From Hetaerina americana (Eukaryota; Arthropoda; Insecta; Odonata; Calopterygidae): a stretch of DNA of 64,000 nucleotides. A program made the position numbers and the translations under genes. Positions within the stretch are counted from its first letter, which is position 1, and each line of letters starts with the position of its first letter. Location of the stretch: contig JAKTNV010000003.1 of the NCBI GenBank assembly GCA_022747635.1, forward strand, positions 12,952,911 through 13,016,910. Reading direction: 5' to 3'. The notes beneath the pieces are model-generated. The model was not told the origin of the DNA. It did no database searches and saw only the letters and a program-made list of their open reading frames with translations. This document shows, in pieces, positions 12,916 through 64,000 of this stretch.

Positions 12916-15481
12916 GAGTAAAAGATGAACTCGCAGAAGATAAAGGTATAGAAAGCAGGCGGAATGAGGTCATCGAAGAACTGTAAGGAGGACCGGAAAA
13001 AAATGGCCGGACGATAGAAAGGTGGACGAAGTCAGCCGCCTTTGATACACCGCTGTGAAGTGATTTCGGAGAAGCAGTGAAGAAGTCTGGGAAGCACACA
13101 CGAGGCACCCGAAGCGAAAAAAGATCTAGCGGAGAAATCATCAAGGCTGTCAACGGTAAAGCCTAGGGTAGTCCGTCTGTAATGACCAAAGACAGCTACA
13201 GAAAAGGAAGATCGCTGGGGGCTTCTACTTTTCTCAAAATGTAATGATTGCGAAGAAAATGAGGGCGCAGAGATATGAGGAACACCGAACGTTCCCTCTA
13301 ATACCACGTGTCTAAAAAATCTACACAAATACTTTGCGAAAATATTAAGACAGCCTGCCAAAAAGCCCTCGGAACCTATGCTATACGCGTCTGCCTAAGA
13401 TCAAACGGACATATGAAATGGGCAGGCAGGAGGAAATGGAATGGAGCGCACGATAAATATGAGATGAACGTGATTGATTGGGCCAATTTGGAATTCGATG
13501 ACTTGGTTCGGAACACTGGAGGGAACCCACCAGGAGGAAGGCCAAGTGGCATACACGTTATTTAATAAGGGGCGAAATAGTCACTACCGTCCTTTGGGGG
13601 TGGCAAGTGGTGCGACGGCACCGGGCACCACCGCCGAGGCCCCGCGGATGTCGATTACATATATTTTACGAATTACGATCACGTGAGATTTTGTGACTTC
13701 GCGAGGGCCTCACAGAAAAAGCCATGGAATGTACGGCTGGGATTTCCTGGGAAATGTGGATCCTCAATGTGTAACTTAATTTTACCGTTAAATTGATTTA
13801 AACCTGCAGCGTGGAAGCGTTTTTGCGCGCGTAATATATTCATTTTTTATACCGCAAAATGCCGCGAGACAAACTCTCTAGTGTCAGCGCGAAGAAAACT
13901 TAAAAGCGATAGAAAGATTGCCGCAACCCATCGACGTTGTGCTGTTATTATTTGCTGTCTTCTCGAAACCATACTGCTCCCGCCGGTCACATTGTTACCA
14001 CTCCCGTTACAATATAACCACAACGTCAGGCCCCGCGCAGTGCCGGCTGCACTAGTCCCCGCTGACCAGTAAGGCCGCCTTTGTAAACGGTAGACTTATA
14101 AGGGAGTTCGTACCTTTAACGGGGACAGTGGAGGGCTGCTGTAGGCAAATTTTCAGATTGAAATATTGATGATGAAGACTGGACGATGTGAATTAATAAA
14201 ATGTCCGATTAAAGTACGTACATTTGCTTTAAGTCTCCACAGTTGCCGTGTTGCTGGCTTCTTCTTCCCACTCGAGAGTATTTTTGCGATTGACGAAAAT
14301 CTTTACACAAGCGCATCGCCCTCCTACTTGGCGACCTTGGCCGTGCGACGAATGTATACAAACCGTTTTTGTGGCGGTCGTTTCATCTCTTAACTCGTGA
14401 GGGAGAGTAACTACATCTAAGTGTAAATTGTTATCGTCTGGTACACATCGGTCTAACCTAGTATATCGCTGGTGTACATTCAAACTTTCGGGACCATCTT
14501 CCAATTTAAACATGCCTTACGAAAGCGAAAGCCCTCCGTTGGCCATGATTCACCGTAGTAAGCTCTCCGTAGTTCCCCCCCGCCCTTACTCTCAAATGCG
14601 TCGCATATCAATGTGCTGACACTGGTGTGTGCGCTACGATTTACGCTTGTGGCGTGGAATCTTTGCCACAAATGGAACCATTCGAAGATTAGCAATTGTT
14701 TTTGTGTGAATTGTTGTTCCAAATTAATGGTACCCGTTACACCTCATGGTATCTTAGGGCAGTAGAACTGTGCTTCGTCAGGTCTAATGAACAAAAATAT
14801 TGGACTCCGTTATCTTGCAGACGTCGTCGCTGTTGTCAGATATTCAAGGCACTGTTGCACTGTTTTCAGATAGTTCAGACACTGGCGGATACGTACGGTT
14901 CTCATTTCGTTCAAAACGATAACTTCTTTAACACAAAATGTAAGACAAATATTCGGTAAGCATTAAGTGTCAGGAATATTACATCTTCTGGTTCGCGGGA
15001 AACGTACGTTCTGAAGGTATATTTCATACATGGATGGGCGGTTCTCGTGAATAGTAGCAGATATACAGCATGATTCTATTAATGACACCTCCAAACAGTA
15101 GACATAGCCTTTTTCGTATTTGCTCGTACTTTTTATTGACGAAATTGATGAGTCCTCTCTTTCGAATCGGTCAAGATGTTGAAGTTCAAAGGAAAACCTT
15201 GTGAAATAATGTGTGGTGTTAGTCTAAGAACGACGTTTAACAGCTTTTCCAATGTATTTCAAGAGCATATTTCTGAAGAAAATATCATCTTAACAATATT
15301 TTGATAGAACTGATTCTTTATTTTATTAATTGACTGTATTTACCGTTTTTATTAGGATAAATTAACACTAAAACCTAGTATACGTTTTTTTGATGTAATC
15401 GTTTCCAAGTATGCTGTGATTATTAACACTTCATAACTTCTCCAACTAAATGAGAAATTCTTTTTTTTAATACTGTTTCAG
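12916..15481. other. Region upstream of the first recognised N4BP2-like exon; no gene assigned
   Basis: The stretch 13300-14700 is richer in CpG and GC than the rest of the window, as expected near an insect promoter. The first recognised exon at 15482 begins inside a codon, so at least one exon of that gene lies upstream. No exon with a matching phase-1 donor could be picked with confidence. Open frames at 14229-14513 and 14480-14722 (minus strand) are unidentified. Confidence 0.35.
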
Positions 15482-60066
<44,585 letters not shown>

Positions 60067-60936
60067 GTATTATATTTTTTTATATGTATATTTAGTGTTC
60101 CACAAACAGCACTAATTTGACACCAGGAATAGATTCATTATTCATTCTTCAGATGCATACTTCCATCAGCATAAAAAAACTGGCATTTAGCTATTTTTTT
60201 TATTTTTTCATGGTTTCATAAGTCCATGCTTGGTATTGTAGCAGTAGTTTGATTTCTTAGCTGCCTCTAATCCTGTGTTTTTATGTTTTAATCACTATTT
60301 GGGCAATTCCGTTTTTATCAGTAGTATAAATTGTCAGTATTAATCCATTCAAGTGGGGCTGATAATAACGTGAAAATATTGTAAATTGAACCCTAGACTA
60401 TATGGATTTGTTGTAATTCATTCTAAATTATCAATGTGCTTCAAAAACTCATGTTTGAATAATGTAATATTTCAAAATTAATGGAAAATAGTCGGGGCAA
60501 ATAGCTTGTATTAATTGTAATTAAATCTGTGCTGCATACTTCATCAGTAGTTTATGTCAATGAAATATCTTGACTTTATATGACCATCTTTGTGGAATCT
60601 CCAGGCTCCTCTATTTCTGGCATCCTGGAAAACTGCCTCTCCAGTTAAGCATAACAATTTTCATCTCAAACCTTACCAGTAATTGTATCCATAAGGAAGA
60701 GACATGCTGGCTTTTTGTAGCACCCGTCTCTTATCTCCATCTACCTATGAATACCTTAATATAACCTGAATTTTAGTTATTATTGCCGTATAATTACAAT
60801 TATAAGACTAATAACTGTGAGCTATATATTAATGAATCATTCTTGAGTGGAGTTGAATCTTATTACCACAACTCTGCAACTCATCTTACCTATGTAGTCC
60901 CTCACTAAATTTGGAACTCCAAATTAGGTGGCTACA
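60067..60936. other. Probable intron, no identified features
   Basis: AT-rich with no recognised repeat or exon. Confidence 0.4.
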
Positions 60937-61964
60937 AGGGTTGCTATTTATATTTTTAGCCTATAATGGAAAGACAGTAATTTATTGTTAAAAATGGCTT
61001 TATTGTTTTTTTAAGTATTCGCTATGATAATCAGTACACTTTTGCATGCGCTCAAACCAATTTTCATAACACTTTTTCCACTCTAATTGAGGTATTTCCA
61101 AAACATGGTTTTTAAAGGCATCAACAGCTTCCTCAGGTGCTAACTCAGGGGGAGGATGACCCATCAATTCGACATTTTGGCCCGTCAAATAAGTAGTCAT
61201 TCCAACCAATCTGTGAGAGCTTTCATTGTCACGATGAAGAATGATCCTTTGTAGCCACTTCTTTTTCCGTATTTCACTAGGTAGTTTTGGCAAACCAATG
61301 ATTGTGTACCATTCAGAATTCACGGTTCTACGTTGCTCCAACAGGACGGTTGCCACATGTCCAGTTATTCCGAAGAAACAGGCTTTGATGTGCTTCATGG
61401 AGGAATCATTTTTGTCGGATATGGCTCGTCTTGGAAGACCCATACAGTGGATTGCTGTTTTTGTTTCAGGCTCATATGCATAGATCCAAGGTTCATCACC
61501 TGTGTAGATGTAATTCACAGCTTTTGATCTACCGCAATTGTATTTCTTGAGGATTTCTTTGTACCAATTGACACAAGCATCTTTTTGAGCTTTTGTCAAA
61601 TTATGCGGGATGCAATGCAAACGGCAGCCATGATGGAATTTGTTATACGTACCAGGGTTTCACAGTGGCAAAGGATGGGGCTTCATTGCCAAGAACGGAA
61701 GTAAGTTGATCAATGCACTCATGTCTTGATAACCCGCGTCAATAGTCTTCAAAAAATCATCGCTTGTAAGTGTTCATGAGTTAACTTCATTTTTTTGCTG
61801 AGACAAAATTTTGGATACACTGTAAACAACACAAGTTATGATAAAACAACAAAATTTTGTGAGGGAAGTTAGCGTTAAAAGTGTCAAACTTTCAGATGGA
61901 AACGTCAGATGGTGCCTGAAGCACTTAGTGTTGTCAATGCCCAAAATATAAATAGCAACCATCG
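60937..61964 (-). mobile_element. mariner transposon with internal deletion
   Basis: Inverted ends share ggttgctatttatatttt. The minus-strand frame 61000-61620 has 206 codons: LTKAQKDACVNWYKEILKKY, TGDEPWIYAYEPETK, ACFFGITGHVATVLLEQRRT, RIILHRDNESSH, LTGQNVELMGHPPPELAP, then directly EEAVDAFKNHVLE. The stretch normally between LAP and PEEAVDAF (the PYSPDLAPxDFF-LFP region with the third catalytic Asp) is deleted, so it cannot be active although the frame is open. The N-terminal DNA-binding domain is reduced to scraps (61640-61960). Confidence 0.93.
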
Positions 61965-62249
61965 TTCATTGTCATGAAGATGCAGGTACTCATTAAATAA
62001 AAGATGAAAGAATAAGTAGTATAAATCATTTCCTATAATAGGCTTTCAGCCTGTTCTTTGTTTTGCCAGTTACAAGCTGTCTTCCCTTCTCTTCCTCGGC
62101 TTTTCTCCTCTACTTTTCCCCCTTGGAACCTTATCTCAACATATCTTTACATTTCTGTTGTTATTCATCTGATCTACTCATTATTCCTTTATGTTATTTT
62201 TGATACCCACTCTCCTACTCCTTTGATTTTACATTCCTGTCTTCTATTA

Positions 62250-62690
62250 TCACCCCTTTCTCTACATGGCAGGGTTTTCCCCCTTGATTTTCTTGATACT
62301 TTCAGTTCAGCTGTCATCTTTTGTTTTTTATTGTTGTTGTTTCACATATGTTTCCATTGCATATATTATTTATGGTCGAATAATTGATGCACAGATCCTT
62401 AATGTGTCCTGTCTTAGATTTTTGTTGCTCCTGATATTATTCATTAGACAACCAGCTCTTCTATATTCTCTATCAGTGCACTTTTTTATTTTTGGATTGG
62501 ACCTTCTGTTGTTAGTTGCTCTTGTTGCTAAGTATTTAAATTTAATGGCCAGTTCAGTGGTCTTATTGTCTTATAGTTTTTTGTACATTTTGTTGAATTT
62601 GGATACAATTCATTGTAAAGTAATATCGCTCTCTGCCATAAGTATTTCATCATTCACATAGCGCAATATTGACGTGATGTTTGCTCTTTC
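62250..62690 (-). pseudogene. LINE reverse-transcriptase fragment
   Basis: The minus strand reads LRYVNDEILMAESDITLQ (catalytic YVDD decayed to YVND), KFNKMYKKL, FKYLATRATNNRRSNPKIKK and IIYAMETY, with stops between. This is the order of the RT catalytic box and following thumb region of a LINE ORF2. Weak but ordered similarity. Confidence 0.65.
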
Positions 62691-62984
62691 TTTAACCTTT
62701 CAAATGTTCTTGTTGTTTTTGATTTACTTAAGACAATTTTAGTTCCTACATTCAAAAGTCCTATATATGCAGAAGAATGTACAGATGTCAGTTTTACAAG
62801 TGTGTCATTTTACAAAAGATGTAACAAGACCCTTAATTCCAAGAATGGAAGGAAAATTGTAAGAGAATATGGGATTATACTGTTTTTGATTCAAAAAAGG
62901 AGCACAGGGTGCAATAGGGGGTCTAAGAAAGATAGGCAAAAAAAAGTTAACTATGAAGCAGGACTCACATATATGATTTGACAA

Positions 62985-63446
62985 TTGTGATGAGGCTTTT
63001 GACAAAATCAACTGAAGTGTGCTGCTGTGAATTAAAAAAAATATTGATATAGATTGGAAGGATAAAGGAATAAAAACTTTTTACAAAACAAAATGGTATA
63101 AAGTGTTAAAAATGATTAAACGGATGAGATAGATATTGGTAGGGGTGTCAGACAAGGATGCTGTCTGTTAGCAGCTCTTTTCAATATATATGCTGTGGAG
63201 CTTACTAACAAGGCCTTGAAAAAAGCAAGAGGGGTTATGGTCAGAAGAAAGAGAGAATTAAGACCATGAAGTATACAGATGCTCAAACAGTACTTGTGGA
63301 ATCAGAAGAATAGCCACAGTAGATGTATGGTGGAAAGTATCATGAGAATGGGGAAATTGTTCAGAGTGAGCATTAATGAAGAAAATACAGACGTGCTGAG
63401 AGAAAGTAGGAATGAATCAATCATTGGCACATACGCATGTGTGCAT
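62985..63446 (+). pseudogene. LINE reverse-transcriptase fragment, opposite strand to its neighbour
   Basis: After frame shifts the + strand reads DIDWKD-like scraps, then GVRQGCLLAALLFNIYAVEL TNKALKKARG and MKYTDAQTVLVESEE (the FADDQ box as YTDAQ). These correspond to the RGVRQGCPLSPLLFNLYAEE and FADDQ boxes seen at 7920-8900, so it is a distant relative. Many stops. Confidence 0.75.
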
Positions 63447-63448
63447 AT

Positions 63449-63580
63449 GAGGGTAGGGTGAAAAGTTCTAGGCCTGACAATGAAAGACTGTGACATTCAG
63501 GTAAAAAATGATTTTCTTTTTCTACATAATCTCCCTTGACTTCTACACACTTGGTCCAGCGTTTCTCCAACATCAGTATT
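63449..63580 (-). mobile_element. mariner 3' end fragment
   Basis: It starts after TA (63447-63448) with tgagggtagggtgaaaagtt ctaggcctgac, a mariner-type terminus. The minus strand then encodes the C-terminus MLEKRWTKCVEVKGDYVEKE. The rest of the element is absent. Confidence 0.8.
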
Positions 63581-63629
63581 CCTTCCCAGAAGGATATGAT
63601 TGCCCATCACATGACACAGTTTTGATGGA

Positions 63630-63870
63630 GAAAAGTAATTTTCTAGCTGGCCTCATTTCCCTCACTGATGATCCAAGAAGGGAAAGACCATCGCTCATGG
63701 ACCATACTGCCACAGTGAAGAAGCTTTATCCTCTTAAATCAAAGAGCAACTATCCAAATAATCATGAATGAGGCTAATCTTAGTGATGGGCAGTGTCAAA
63801 AATTATTCACGAAGAACTGCACTTGTCTTGGATGTCAGCTTTGCAATTGTGGCTATGGCATGACCAGCAA
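63630..63870 (+). mobile_element. mariner N-terminal transposase fragment
   Basis: The + strand reads LTDDPRRERPS, then with shifts KKLILLNQRATIQIIMNEAN, LSDG and QKLFTKNCTCL or KIIHEELHLS, the linker and second helix-turn-helix of a mariner transposase. It faces away from the fragment at 63449 and may belong to a different copy. The last 130 bases of the window are unassigned. Confidence 0.6.
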
Positions 63871-64000
63871 TCAAAGCAGTGTGGTTTGAAATTTTGCCAC
63901 AATCAATCATTCGATCGATTAATTTTTGCTCAAGGATTTGTTGTACAAATATTGGACATGTCAACAAAAATATACAGTTGCAGATATTCATCGACTGAGT

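Noticed and set aside
12692..13361. Long minus-strand open frames (153 and 109 codons) as genes
   Set aside because: They overlap a tandem duplication, match no known family and have no splice or start support.
13858..13902. ATG opening MPRDKLSSVSAKKT as the first exon of the N4BP2-like gene (vertebrate N4BP2 also starts with MPR)
   Set aside because: No convincing donor with the phase needed to join the exon at 15482, and the frame closes after 14 codons; a three-residue resemblance is not evidence.

Overview
This 64 kb window is animal nuclear DNA, most likely from an insect or other arthropod. It is AT-rich, has long introns, and is littered with decayed mariner, non-LTR (LINE), Penelope-like and SINE copies plus TA microsatellites. 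The species cannot be named from the sequence alone. There is one 100-N assembly gap (7576-7675).

One host gene is clear. Twelve exons on the + strand between 15482 and 60066 splice in consistent phase into about 1546 complete codons of a NEDD4-binding protein 2 (N4BP2)-like protein. In order it carries a P-loop polynucleotide-kinase-like domain (GLPGSGKSS, later [10 protein letters not shown]), a 3.07 kb exon coding a long acidic, Ser/Glu-rich linker, a CUE-like segment, and a DUF1771 helix. The Smr nuclease domain expected after DUF1771 is not in the window, so the gene should continue to the right. The first exon(s) were not found. The first recognised exon starts inside a codon, so the true start lies upstream.

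Layout. 1-7.8 kb: little but simple repeats, a purine-rich tract, a tRNA-derived SINE and a LINE scrap. 7.8-11.8 kb: two LINE pseudogenes lying head to head (an RT with FADD on -, a CR1-like one on +). 11.8-15.4 kb: no identifiable gene; relatively GC-rich at 12.0-14.7 kb. 15.4-60.1 kb: the N4BP2-like gene, whose introns hold almost all the mobile DNA: a Tigger/pogo remnant, mariner copies including one inserted inside another, LINE pieces, a textbook SINE with 15-bp target duplications, and a Penelope-like element with RT and GIY-YIG remnants. 60-64 kb: more mariner and LINE debris.

The most interesting signal is a scattered family of short insertions (about 190-240 bp where both ends can be seen) carrying hammerhead-ribozyme-like motifs. 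Complete or near-complete motifs occur at 20.77, 26.35, 43.94, 52.91 and 58.6 kb. Several are arranged head to head with an inverted copy, and three are flanked by 12-13 bp target duplications. Stem II changes sequence between copies while keeping its pairing. They resemble the terminal-repeat ribozymes described in Penelope-like retroelements, and all lie in introns of the N4BP2-like gene.
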